Assembly: GCA_965247255.1 (NCBI GenBank)
Contig: CBDFGS010000012.1
Coordinates: forward strand, 558,001-622,000
Direction of reading: 5' to 3'
DNA: 64,000 bases
DNA from: CBDFGS01 sp965247255
Lineage (GTDB): Bacteria > Chloroflexota > Dehalococcoidia > Lucifugimonadales > CAUZJF01
Shown: piece by piece, positions 17,761 through 27,200 of the stretch
How positions within the stretch are numbered: the stretch's first letter is position 1
How the letters are laid out: each line of letters begins with the position of its first letter
The notes under the pieces: generated by a model
Seen by the model: the letters and a program-made list of their open reading frames with translations, nothing else
The model's database searches: none
What the model was told of the DNA's origin: nothing
Program-made: the position numbers and the translations under genes

Positions 17761-19065
17761 TCACTGGGCTGGTGATGTGGCGACGCGGTGCACGAGATTC
17801 TTCTTGGAGTCGGCCAGGAAGAGCTCGCCCTGGCTGTTGATGACAATCGAGACGATCTGGCCAATCACGTCGGTGTGGACCGCCACCTTTCCGGAGTCCT
17901 GGGTGCTCTCGTACTCGTCGGCCGCCACGGTGGTGATGATTCCCGTGCCTGCGGCTATTTTGCGAACGCGAACGTTGCCGTCGGCGATGTACAGGCTGCC
18001 GTCGGGGGCTAGCGTAATGCCCGAAGGCAGGCTGAGCATCGCTTCGACGGCAGGACCACCGTCACCCGAGTAACCGGCTCCAGATGTTGCTGAGGCCGAG
18101 TAATCGTAATTATTGCCGACGTTCCCCCGGTAGGACATCGCGGTCCGCTCATAGTGCTTGCCGAAACCCGCCACCGTCGTCATGATCCCCGACGAGGCGT
18201 CGACCTTGCGAATCCTGTGGTTCTCTTTGTCCGCGATGAACATGTTCCCCTGTTCATCTACAGCCACGCTCACCGGCTCAGCAAAATACGCGCTCGTCGC
18301 AGGGCCGCCGTCGCCTTCTACCCCCCTCTCGCCGGTCCCAGCAATCGTATCGATCTTCCCGCTGGCGGCATCGACCTTCCGAATTCGGTTGTCGGTCGCT
18401 ATATACAGATTTCCATTTGCATCGACCGCCACGTCGTCCGGCTGCTTCACAAGCGCTTCCGTGGCCGGTCCGCCGTCCCCGAAGATCTTCGCTCGAGGAT
18501 CGCCGGCTCCCCCGCCCGCCGCCGTTGTGACAATGCCGGTTACGGCATCGATCCGGCGGACGCGCCCGCTGCCGTTGTCCGCAATGAACACGTTCCCCGC
18601 GCCATCCACAGCGACTCCCCGGGTCTCTCGAAAGCCGGCCTCGAGGGCAGGACCGCCGTCTCCCAAATTCCGGCTGGTCCCTCTCCCTGCGATGGTCGTA
18701 ATGATGCCCGTCGCTGCGTCGACCCGGCGGACCCGTTTGTCAGCTGCGATGAAGAGGTTTCCGTCGCGGTCGATTGCGACCCCGGAGGGGGCGTACATTC
18801 CGGCGGCGCCTGCCGGACCCCCATCTCCTGCGAATTGGGGTGAGCCGGTGCCGACGTAAGTAATGATCTCGCCGACCGCGGCCGAGGCCTCTTGTGGCGC
18901 TGCCGCCGGCACAGGCTCGATGGGGCTATCGATTGCCGCCGTATCCTCCGCGGCCCCGCACGCGGCAACCACCGCGAGTACGGCAAGTGAAATAGCCCAG
19001 ACGCCCCACGGCGCGGACCAGATGCTGTGAGTGAGGTTGCTTCTCGTACGGAGCCTGTGACTCAT
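17761..19065 (-). CDS. NHL-repeat lipoprotein
   Basis: Exported lipoprotein of 434 residues. After the signal segment with lipobox VVAAC, the chain is a series of about six NHL blades of the form FAGDGGPA...P.GVAVD..GN.FIAD...RIRKVDA.TG.I.TVAG, forming a beta-propeller over residues ~55-430. No catalytic domain is attached, so a binding or scaffolding role on the outer face of the membrane is likely. I set the start at ATG 19065 because GAGGAGG lies 8 bp upstream; the open frame extends 23 codons further without support. Confidence 0.82.
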   Translation of the reverse strand: MSHRLRTRSNLTHSIWSAPWGVWAISLAVLAVVAACGAAEDTAAIDSPIEPVPAAAPQEASAAVGEIITYVGTGSPQFAGDGGPAGAAGMYAPSGVAIDRDGNLFIAADKRVRRVDAATGIITTIAGRGTSRNLGDGGPALEAGFRETRGVAVDGAGNVFIADNGSGRVRRIDAVTGIVTTAAGGGAGDPRAKIFGDGGPATEALVKQPDDVAVDANGNLYIATDNRIRKVDAASGKIDTIAGTGERGVEGDGGPATSAYFAEPVSVAVDEQGNMFIADKENHRIRKVDASSGIMTTVAGFGKHYERTAMSYRGNVGNNYDYSASATSGAGYSGDGGPAVEAMLSLPSGITLAPDGSLYIADGNVRVRKIAAGTGIITTVAADEYESTQDSGKVAVHTDVIGQIVSIVINSQGELFLADSKKNLVHRVATSPAQ

Positions 19066-19290
19066 AGCTGGGCCTCCTCGCGTTTGCGTGATAAGACTAA
19101 CATGCGCCGTCGGCGGCCGCAGAAAGCTCAACACAAAGGTCCGGGTTCACGTGAATCACAGCAGGTCCCACCGTGGAAACGCGAGAGCGGAGACGTAAGC
19201 TCTGAGGGTCGAGAAGGGAAGGACGACGATAAGCGAGTTCCGAACCGACCCACCGTCGGTGCGGACTAGGATTCCCGTTACCAAAATAGA

Positions 19291-19320
19291 GACGGCCCCG
19301 AGGTTGTCCTCGGGGCCGTC
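19291..19320 (-). terminator. Intrinsic terminator downstream of dnaJ
   Basis: A 13-bp perfect stem (GACGGCCCCGAGG with CCTCGGGGCCGTC) closes a TTGT loop. On the minus strand it is followed by TCTCTATTTT, and on the plus strand by TTTT, so it may act in both directions. It lies 22 bp beyond the dnaJ stop codon. Confidence 0.85.
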
Positions 19321-19342
19321 TTTTCATCATGTTGTTGGCGGC

Positions 19343-20482
19343 CTACTCAGCGCCTCCCAACGAGTCCTTGATCTTGTCGAACCAGTTCCTGTCCTCCTCG
19401 CTGCCTTCACCCTCGCCTTCGCCGAAGGACCTCGATAGTGCCTCCAGCAGCTCGCGCTGATGGTGTGTTAGCGATTTGGGTGTGACCACGGTGAGAACGA
19501 CATGCTCGTCTCCCCGCTTGCTGGGGTTGTTTAGATGTGGAATGCCCTCGCTCTTGAGGGCTACCACGTCCCCTGTTTGAGTTCCCGGAGGTATGGAGAG
19601 CTCAGCCTCCCCTTCCAGAGTCGGTACGGTTATCAGGTCTCCCAGTGCGGCCCTCGCGATATCCACCTCGTGCCGGTAAACGATATCGTACCCTTCCCGT
19701 TCGAACTTAGGGTGACTGTTGACCTTGACGGACACGTAAAGGTCTCCAGGCGGACCGCCGTTGGCGCCCGGGTCACCCTCACCGCTCAGCCTGATCTGAG
19801 TCCCGGTCTCTATGCCTGCGGGGATGCTGAACGCGAGCTTGCGCTTTCGCACCTCCCTCCCGGCGCCCCTGCAACTTGAGCAAGGCGTAGCGACGGTCTG
19901 GCCCTCCCCACGACAGGTCTCGCAAGTCATAACCTGCATGAACTGGCCGAAGATGCTCTGCTGTCCCCGGCGAATCTGGCCGGTGCCCCCGCACTCCCGA
20001 CACAACTTTGGTGGGTTTCCCGGCTCACCCTTGCTGCCGCGACATCGGCTGCAGATCTCGGTGCGCTTGACCTCGACCTCTTTTTCGACGCCGAAGACAG
20101 ACTCCTCGAAGTCGATCACCAGGGAGTATTGGAGATCGGCTCCCTGTCGCGCGGTCGATCGCGAGCGCGTGGTCGTGCCGCCGAAGAAGGCGTCGAAGAT
20201 GTCGCCGAAGCCGCCGAAGTTCTCGAACCCCTCGAAGCCGCGCCCTCCGTTGCCCCCCAGTCCGGCGTGCCCGAATCGATCGTAGTCGGCCCGCTTCCTG
20301 GAGTCCGTGAGGACCTGGTACGCTTCGTTGACCTCTTTGAACTGTTCCGCCGCGCCGTCGCTCTTGTTTCGGTCAGGGTGATACTCAAGCGCCAGCTTCC
20401 TGAACGCCCGCTTTATATCCTCGTCTGAGGCGTCTCGGGTGATGCCCAGGACTTCGTAGTAGTCGCGTTTCTTGGTTGTCAT
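19343..20482 (-). CDS. dnaJ: Chaperone protein DnaJ
   Basis: Type I Hsp40, 379 residues. The J domain at residues 4-70 contains the HPD motif in ALEYHPDRNKS. A Gly/Phe-rich region (GGFGDIFDAFFGG) follows, then four zinc-binding CxxCxGxG motifs (CSRCRGSK, CRECGGTG, CETCRGEG, CSSCRGAG) and the C-terminal substrate-binding domains. It stimulates DnaK ATPase and delivers substrates. It lies downstream of hrcA with its own promoter; grpE and dnaK are not in the window. Confidence 0.96.
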   Translation of the reverse strand: MTTKKRDYYEVLGITRDASDEDIKRAFRKLALEYHPDRNKSDGAAEQFKEVNEAYQVLTDSRKRADYDRFGHAGLGGNGGRGFEGFENFGGFGDIFDAFFGGTTTRSRSTARQGADLQYSLVIDFEESVFGVEKEVEVKRTEICSRCRGSKGEPGNPPKLCRECGGTGQIRRGQQSIFGQFMQVMTCETCRGEGQTVATPCSSCRGAGREVRKRKLAFSIPAGIETGTQIRLSGEGDPGANGGPPGDLYVSVKVNSHPKFEREGYDIVYRHEVDIARAALGDLITVPTLEGEAELSIPPGTQTGDVVALKSEGIPHLNNPSKRGDEHVVLTVVTPKSLTHHQRELLEALSRSFGEGEGEGSEEDRNWFDKIKDSLGGAE

Positions 20483-20512
20483 CTCAATTATCTTGTGGAG
20501 CCTCGACCTTAA

Positions 20513-20541
20513 ATTATACGAGTTGGAGATTTCTTGTACAA
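20513..20541 (-). promoter_or_regulatory. Sigma70 promoter of dnaJ
   Basis: On the minus strand TTGTAC (20541-20536) and TATAAT (20518-20513) are spaced by 17 bp, 30 bp before the dnaJ ATG. No CIRCE-like inverted repeat overlaps it. Confidence 0.7.
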
Positions 20542-20680
20542 GGCAAGAAAAGGTCTTCTACGCGGGGCAGACCGACCTTCCGACTGAATTTTGTTTGTTA
20601 CGACTTGACCACGGAAGGCCCGGCAGGGTAGTAGAGCCGCCTCGGGCGACGGGAGCTGTAGGGCCGGGGTGGCTCGTCGG

Positions 20681-21706
20681 CTATCCGCTTGTGACGTTCT
20701 CCGCCATCTCGCTCATGACATCGGCCACAAGCTCGACGCAGGCGATCGTCTTCTTGTAGTCCATCCTCACCGGGCCGACCGCCCCGATCGTGCCCGCCGA
20801 CTCCCCAGCGACGCCGTATTGGCCGATAACCACGCCGAGAGGCCAGAGCAAGTCCTCGCGGTTCTCCTTGCCTATAACCACCTTCACGTCCCTGGGCCGG
20901 TCCGGGGCCTGGCCCAGAATCGCCTGGGCTAGGGTCCCGTCTTCCGCGCCCTCGATCATGCCCCGCGCCTTCTGGTTCTCGGCGAATTCCGGCTGGCCGA
21001 GCAAGCTGCGAAGGCCGTCGAGGTAATGCTCCTGGTGGGTACCGCGGTCCTCCTCCTGAAGGATCAGCCCTGTCGCCGCAACAATGTCCCTCTCGAAGGG
21101 CGACATCTGCGTTTCGATAGCTTCGATTTCGCGCCAGTTTAGACCCAGCAGCATCTCGTTGACCCGGTTCGCAGCGATCTGCAGTTCCGCCGCCTCAGTG
21201 CGCTCGTTGAGGCGGACCAATTGTCGTCTCAGTCGGGCCTGCTCGAACACCACTATTAGCAAGACCAATAGGTCCTGCAGCTCGATCAGCTCGATGCGCT
21301 TCACGCGGGTCTCTCGTCCACGCGGGAACGTGACGATCGCGAGATTACCGACCAGCTCGACCAGGGACGCCGCTGCGGCGCTGGTCCAGTCGTCGGGCTC
21401 GCGCTCGACTTCGTTCAGACGCGCCCGGATCGAGTCTGTCTCGGCTTGGGATATGCCGGCGTTCTCGCCGGGGGAGGTCTCGACGTAGACCCGATACCCC
21501 TTGTCCAACGGCACGCTACCTGCCGAGGGATGCGGGCGAGTTACGAACCCCTCATGCTCCAGCTCGGACACGTCGTTCCTCACGGTCGCGGGGCTCACGC
21601 CAAGCCCGGACGTGCGAGCGATCGCCTCTGATGAGACCGGCACGGCACGGGCGATGTAGTCGCCCACGATAAGGTTCAAGATCGTCTGCGTTCGCTCTTT
21701 CAGCAT
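20681..21706 (-). CDS. hrcA: Heat-inducible transcription repressor HrcA
   Basis: 341-residue repressor of class I heat-shock genes. The N-terminal winged helix shows ERTQTILNLIVGDYI...PVSSEAIA...LGVSPATVRNDVSELEHEGF, followed by the HrcA-specific core with the RVYVETSPGENA segment and a C-terminal IGAVGPVRMDYKK block. The start is set at ATG 21706, where homology begins; the open frame runs 43 codons further without support. A degenerate CIRCE element overlaps its own promoter, consistent with autoregulation. Confidence 0.93.
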   Translation of the reverse strand: MLKERTQTILNLIVGDYIARAVPVSSEAIARTSGLGVSPATVRNDVSELEHEGFVTRPHPSAGSVPLDKGYRVYVETSPGENAGISQAETDSIRARLNEVEREPDDWTSAAAASLVELVGNLAIVTFPRGRETRVKRIELIELQDLLVLLIVVFEQARLRRQLVRLNERTEAAELQIAANRVNEMLLGLNWREIEAIETQMSPFERDIVAATGLILQEEDRGTHQEHYLDGLRSLLGQPEFAENQKARGMIEGAEDGTLAQAILGQAPDRPRDVKVVIGKENREDLLWPLGVVIGQYGVAGESAGTIGAVGPVRMDYKKTIACVELVADVMSEMAENVTSG

Positions 21707-21724
21707 TGTGTCAGCCTTGTTTCG

Positions 21725-21754
21725 AATGTAGCACCGCGTTTGTTCGAGTGTCAA
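21725..21754 (-). promoter_or_regulatory. Promoter of hrcA
   Basis: On the minus strand TTGACA (21754-21749) and TACATT (21730-21725) are spaced by 18 bp, 19 bp ahead of the hrcA ATG, giving a very short leader. Confidence 0.65.
21728..21754 (-). promoter_or_regulatory. Candidate CIRCE operator overlapping the hrcA promoter
   Basis: Minus-strand TTGACACTC-N9-CGGTGCTAC compared with the consensus TTAGCACTC-N9-GAGTGCTAA: 13 of 18 arm positions match and the spacer is exactly 9. It fills the space between the -35 and -10 boxes, where HrcA binding would block RNA polymerase. Confidence 0.5.
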
Positions 21755-21759
21755 GCGCG

Positions 21760-21789
21760 TTGTCCACAACACTGGCTGCTTGTTATACT
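21760..21789 (+). promoter_or_regulatory. Candidate promoter of the MBL-fold gene, divergent from hrcA
   Basis: TTGTCC (21760-21765), an 18-bp spacer and TATACT (21784-21789) lie directly ahead of an AGGAGG ribosome-binding site, so the leader would be only a few bases. Confidence 0.5.
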
Positions 21790-21811
21790 CCATCTCAGGA
21801 GGACGCCTACC

Positions 21812-22441
21812 ATGGAGATATGGTGGCTGGGGCACTCGTGTGTCCGCATACGGTCCAGCGATACAACGCTTATATCGGACCCGTACAGCGACTCCATTGG
21901 GCTATCGCTGGGGCCACAGTCCGCCGAAGTGGTAACGGTCAGCCATCCTCACCCACACCACTCTCAATCGGAGGTGGTCGGGGGGAGTCCGCGGGTCGTC
22001 TCGGGACCGGGCGAGTACGAGATTGGCGACTTCTACATCACGGGCATGGGCACCAGTCGCCGGCACGATGACAAAGCTATAAACACCGTATTCCGCATCC
22101 AGGCAGAGGAGATGACGCTTTGCCACGTGGGTGACCTCAACGCGACACTTCCCTCCCGGCAGGTCGACGAGCTGCGGGCGACCGACGTAATGTTTGTTCC
22201 CGTTGGTGGCGTATGCACCCTCGACACCCACCAGATCGTAGAGCTGGTGAAGCTCGTCGCGCCCAAGATCGTGATCCCGATCCATTTCGGGGTCGAGGGC
22301 GTGGACCTGGAGCTGGGGCCCTTGGACGACTTCCTGATCGGCATGGGAGTATCCCATCCCGATCAACAGCCTAAACTGAGCGTCACCAGCACCAGCCTCC
22401 CGCGCGATACGCAGCTAGTCGTTCTGGGCAAGGCCGCGTGA
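21812..22441 (+). CDS. MBL-fold metal-dependent hydrolase, UlaG/COG2220-like
   Basis: 209-residue single-domain protein of the metallo-beta-lactamase superfamily. It starts with the group's WWLGHSCVRI strand, then has HPHPHH (near residue 45) where the canonical metal motif is HxHxDH, LCHVGDL with the bridging Asp, and PIHFG with the last His. The Asp-to-His change in the first motif may alter metal site 2. ATG 21812 follows AGGAGG by 9 bp. Its substrate is unknown; relatives are annotated as L-ascorbate-lactonase-like without proof. Confidence 0.75.
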   Translation: MEIWWLGHSCVRIRSSDTTLISDPYSDSIGLSLGPQSAEVVTVSHPHPHHSQSEVVGGSPRVVSGPGEYEIGDFYITGMGTSRRHDDKAINTVFRIQAEEMTLCHVGDLNATLPSRQVDELRATDVMFVPVGGVCTLDTHQIVELVKLVAPKIVIPIHFGVEGVDLELGPLDDFLIGMGVSHPDQQPKLSVTSTSLPRDTQLVVLGKAA

Positions 22442-22467
22442 GGGCGAACCCTTAACGGCGCCGGTCG

Positions 22468-23727
22468 CTACTCTATCCGATCGAAGCCCGTAAACGGCTG
22501 GAGCACCTCGGGAATGAGGACCGAGCCATCCGCCTGTTGGTAGTTCTCGAGAATGGATACGATCACTCTGGGCAGGCCGAGACCGGAACCGTTGAGCGTG
22601 TGAACGTACTGGGGACGTGCGCCCTGCTTAGGCCTGTAGCGGATGTTGGCCCTTCGCGCCTGGTAATCGGTGCAGTTGGAGCAGGAGCTCACCTCGAGCC
22701 ACTCGCGGCTACCGGGAGCCCACATTTCCAGATCGAAGGTCTTGGCGGCCGCCTGGCCAAGAGCGGCGGTGCATAGCTGCACGATCCTGTAAGGGACCCC
22801 CAGGCCCCGACAAACGTCCTCCGCTTCAGCCACCAACCGCGTCAGCGCCTCATCGGACTCCTCCGGCTCGACGTACTTGAACATCTCTACCTTCTCGAAC
22901 TGATGGACGCGCTTGATACCTCTCCTGTCTTTCCCCGCCGCCGCCTTCTCCCGCCGGAAGCACGGCGAGTGAGCTGTATAGTTCAGGGGCAAGACCCCCG
23001 GCGACAGAATCTCGTCCCTGTGAAAGCCAGCGATCGAGACCTCGCTGGTGGGGATCATCCACATGTCGTCTTCGTCGTCGTGGTACATCGTGTCCGCGAA
23101 CTTGGGTAGCTGGCCGCTACCGATAAGGGTCTCCTGGCTCACGATGAACGGTATGTATAACTCCTCGTAGCCGTGTTGCTCGAGATGCAGCTTGAGCATC
23201 CACGTTATCAACGCTCTCTGGAGGGCCGCTCCCTTACTCTTCAACACGTAGAACCTGGACCCCGCAAGCTTGACGCCCCGCTTGAAGTCGATGATGTCCA
23301 GTTTCTCGCCGAGTTCCCAGTGGGGTAGCGGATCGAACTCGAAGCTGGGCATCTCTCCCTCTGTTCGCCCCACGACATTTCCCGAGTCGTCCTCACCCTT
23401 GGGAGTGTCGTCGCTAGGGAGGTTGGGTATGGTCAGGAGAATGGCATCAAGCTTCGCCTCCGACTCCCGGGCCTCCTGTTCCAGCGACTTGATCTGAGAG
23501 CCCAGCTCCCTCATCTCCTCGACCACCGCAGCGGGCCGCTCCTTCGACTTCCCGAGCTGTCGGCTCCCCTCGTTGCGTTGGGCGCGAAGGGCGTCTGCGT
23601 CGGTGACCAGCTTGCGTCGCTGCGTGTCGAGTTTCGCGACGGCTTCGACGTCGACGTGGTCGCCTCGATCCGCCATGGCCGCACGGACGCGGTCCGGATC
23701 GTTGCGAATCAGATCGATGCTAATCAA
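22468..23727 (-). CDS. serS: Seryl-tRNA synthetase
   Basis: 419-residue class II synthetase. The N-terminal long coiled-coil arm (residues ~28-100) binds the tRNA variable arm. The catalytic core has motif 2 in SPCFRREKAAAGKDRRGIKRVHQF and motif 3 in NGSGLGLPRVIVSILENYQ. It charges tRNA-Ser and, in selenocysteine-using cells such as this one is predicted to be, also tRNA-Sec. A possible minus-strand promoter (TACAAT at 23773-23768) lies 40 bp upstream. Confidence 0.95.
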   Translation of the reverse strand: MISIDLIRNDPDRVRAAMADRGDHVDVEAVAKLDTQRRKLVTDADALRAQRNEGSRQLGKSKERPAAVVEEMRELGSQIKSLEQEARESEAKLDAILLTIPNLPSDDTPKGEDDSGNVVGRTEGEMPSFEFDPLPHWELGEKLDIIDFKRGVKLAGSRFYVLKSKGAALQRALITWMLKLHLEQHGYEELYIPFIVSQETLIGSGQLPKFADTMYHDDEDDMWMIPTSEVSIAGFHRDEILSPGVLPLNYTAHSPCFRREKAAAGKDRRGIKRVHQFEKVEMFKYVEPEESDEALTRLVAEAEDVCRGLGVPYRIVQLCTAALGQAAAKTFDLEMWAPGSREWLEVSSCSNCTDYQARRANIRYRPKQGARPQYVHTLNGSGLGLPRVIVSILENYQQADGSVLIPEVLQPFTGFDRIE

Positions 23728-24247
23728 CGGTCACCTCGAGGCGCGAAAGGGTAGCTGCAGCGCTTCGATTGTACTAAACCCGCATATGCCCAGTCCAAAG
23801 CGCAAAAGCCCGACCCCGGAATCCGCACCGCGCTCCGTTCCCACACTTGGTTCGAAGCCGGGCGAGCGGCGGTACTCTCACTGACCGCTTTCACGAGAAC
23901 TCCAGATCGCCGCTTCGTGGGCGCGCGTCGCCTTGTATAATTGATCACGCCTGGTTAGCGTTGATGCTGTGCCAGTCTACTGTCCCTCAAATGGCTTTGC
24001 CTCGGGGTCTAGGGGAGCGGAGTATGTCATGCTGAGGCTTCGCGAAGCGTCTGGGGAGGGGTCCCTCCCCGCCGCAGACCCTTCGGCCTCGGAAGGCCTC
24101 AGGGTGACATTGGCCGATGCGTTGTGCGCCCAAGCTGTCCCGAGCGGCCCTCGGCGCCGCTGCACCGGCTCCAGTTCTGTCAACTGATATATAAGACACT
24201 ACGCCGGGGCTGCGCAGCCACGCAGCTCCGCGAACGGGATAGCCAAT
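23728..24247 (+). other. Intergenic stretch with interspersed repeat
   Basis: No convincing gene on either strand. It contains a possible serS promoter (minus strand, about 23768-23790), a TATAAT at 23935-23940 on the plus strand, and the inverted-repeat element at 24026-24109. No tRNA is recognisable. Confidence 0.45.
24026..24109 (+). repeat. Imperfect inverted repeat (interspersed element)
   Basis: The left side GTCATGCTGAGG...GTCTGGGG is mirrored by CAGACCC...CCTCAGGGTGACA on the right, with a GGGGAGGGGTCCCTCCCC palindrome in the centre. It shares the GTCAT.CTGAGG / TCTGGGG theme with the element at 15471. Confidence 0.55.
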
Positions 24248-27200
24248 TTGAGCTCCACCGGCCTCTTCGACTCGATTCGGGACCTGATGAGCCCCGGCAA
24301 CGTGCGGCTGCCCGATGAGGACACGCCGGCCGACCCTGAAGATGCCTTCTCTGGTTCCCTTCTCTCCATACAAGAGCTGTGCGACCACCTTGCAGAGCGC
24401 ATTCGCCCTCGTATCCCGTTCGATCGGATGTCAATTGCGTTCATAGATCTCGAAAAGGACCGGTACACCGAGGCCTACGTTACCGGCATCGACATACCGG
24501 AGCGCCGGTCCGGAGACGTCGCTCCGCTCGATGGCACCATTGTGGACGGCGTCGTCACCGTGGGCGCGGCAATAAGGCTCGCGGACGAGACCCCCGAGGA
24601 GATTGAGAGCAGGTACCCGGCCCTAAAGCCATCGCTGAACGCCGGGGTACGGTCACTGATGGCGGTCCCCATGTTCGCCGGTGACCGGGTTGTAGCTGCC
24701 CTGGTATTGGAGTCGCTCAGCCCGGACACCTACAAAGAGACCCACCTGGACTTGGGGCGGCAAACGAGCGCCCGAATAACAGGCCAGGTCGAGGCGGCCA
24801 GGGCGTTCCAGACGCTTCAACAAGACGCCGCCCAGCTTGCCAAGCTGGCCGAGGTCGGCAGGGTTCTCGCATCCGCGCCGGACCCAGCCGAGGTATACGA
24901 CAGGTTTGGCCAGGTCGTCCGTACGATTCTTCCTTTCGATCGCCTGGAGCTGGTAACGATCGAGACCGCCGAAGGCGCTGTCTCATTCTCGTGGGCAACC
25001 GGGACGGAGGTCCCCGGCCGGGAGGTCGGCGTATCGCTCCCAATTCAGGAAACGGCCTTCGCGGCCGCGGTGAGAGACGGCGCGGGTCTGATCGAAACGG
25101 GAGAGTCGCGAGCAAAGCTGGCCGCCAGATACTCTTCGGAGGCCGCTGCGCTTTCCAGCGGCCTGCGCTCGCTGATGATCGCTCCGTTGACCGCTGGAAG
25201 TCGCGTCGTGGCCGCCCTGGCGTTCCATTCGGTCGCGCCCGCGGCCTACTCGGAGACACACTTGGCCATCGCCGAGAAGGTTGCCGAGCAGGCGGCCGGA
25301 CCGGTGGCCGGCGCGCTGCGGACCGCCCAGATTGAAAGGGAGTCGCAAGCTAGCTCCGCGATAGCCGAAATCGCAGCCGCCATGGGGTCATCGGCAGACC
25401 CAGGCGAGGCATTCGAACGCGCTGCACGGCAGATCGGCCCGCTTCTTCCCCACGACTACATCGCCGCGGTGCAGCTCGAACACGAGACAGGAGTCACCAG
25501 CGTGGTGCAAGCCACCGGTGCCAACCTCCCGGACCGGGGCGTCGGCGCATCGATCGAAATCGACGACGAGTCGATCGCGACACTCGCCGCCGGCAACTCG
25601 GTAGTCGTATCAGGCGACACTTCTGTCGAAGAGACCGCGGCCACCCTCCCCAGATGGCGAGACGCCATAGTCTCGGGAGGCTTACGCTCTCTTCTGGCCG
25701 CCCCGCTGGTGGTGGACGATAAGGCTGCGCATGCGCTGATACTTCTGTCCACCGAAAAAGATGCGTACTCCGGCGGCGCTATGGCCACTGCCCAGCGCCT
25801 TGCCTCCGTTCTTGCCGGTCTCATCGCCAATTCCCAGGCGACGTCTCAACTGAGGGAGGCGGTAGACGAGCGCAAGATAGTCGGAGAAGTAGCCGAGCTT
25901 GTAGCTGGCGCGCGTGAAATCGATGAGGTATGCGAGGCGGCCGCGGAGAAACTCGCGACAGTCCTGCCATTCGACCGGATCGACATATCTACAGTCGGTG
26001 CGCACGGGCAAACCCTGGCCCGAGTCTATATATCCGGAGTTTCCGTGCCCGGTACCGAGGAAAGCATCCCGGAGCCCATTGTCGGAACGTTGGAGGAAGA
26101 GGCAGTTCGTGCTCGCGCGCCCCTACTGCTACATCCTACCGGCGCGCGGGAGGTCGAGGACCGGTTCGCATTTCTAGCGACCCCGTTTGAGGCCGGCCTA
26201 CGCTCGTTCCTGGCAGCGCCAATGTTCAGCGGCGACATGGTGTCCGGGGTGCTCAGCTTGAGCTCGCGAGACGCGAACGCGTACGGAGAGGCGCACGCCG
26301 GCCTGGTTTCGCGCGTGGCGGTACTTCTCTCGGAGGCGATGGCCGCCGCTCGTAGCCGCGCGGAAGCCAAACGCGCTGCAGCCGAAGCTGGACTTCTCGA
26401 CGATCTGGCGAGGTCGCTCGCCTCCTCTTCAGCGGTCCGGGACGCCGGGGACCAAGTCGCTCGCATCGTTCGCAGGCTGATACACTTCGACCGACTCGAC
26501 ATCGCCACCGTCGACTCGGAGACAGAGACGCTGACTCGTGTGTACGCATCCGGACTTGCAGCGCCGGATAAGGAGCGGCTCGGGCATCCTGAGCCACTCA
26601 CCGGCTCGGTCGAGTCGGAATCGATCAAGCTTGGAGCGTCATTTCCGCTAGACGTGCGGTCCCCTGAGGAGGAGGCCGAACGATTTCCTTTGGCAGAGCC
26701 GGCCTTTGAGGCGGGGCTCCGCTCATTCATATCTACACCCCTGATTATCACCAACCGGGTCGTCGGCGTGATGACCCTCGCCTCCACGGATATCAACGCG
26801 TACACGGACGCCGACGTGGCCATGGCGGAGCGTGTGGGCTTCCAGCTCGCGGGCACGATATCGGCCGCAGCGGCGCTTGATGTTGAGGAGGAAGACTCCG
26901 GCCTCGGCGAGCTGCCGGGACCGGTCGAGGTTGATCCCGAGTCCCAGCCGGAAATCCTGGCGGAGATCGGCAAGGCTATTAGCTCCTCGGTCGATGTGGT
27001 CGAGGCATATGAGCCCTTCGCTGAGCTCGCTCGCAAGCTCGTCCACTTCGTTAGCCTCGCTATATGGACCCTGGACCTTCGCGGAGAGAACCTGGTCGCT
27101 TCCTACGTGTCTGGGGCCGACCAGTCCTTTCAGGGCAAATCGTTTCCTCTCCCAGCGCCTCCCGAGGGGAGCGCCCGGCGACAGGCGCCCGGTGAACGTG

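Noticed and set aside
20483..20680. CIRCE element ahead of dnaJ
   Set aside because: The dnaJ promoter region has no inverted repeat resembling the consensus.
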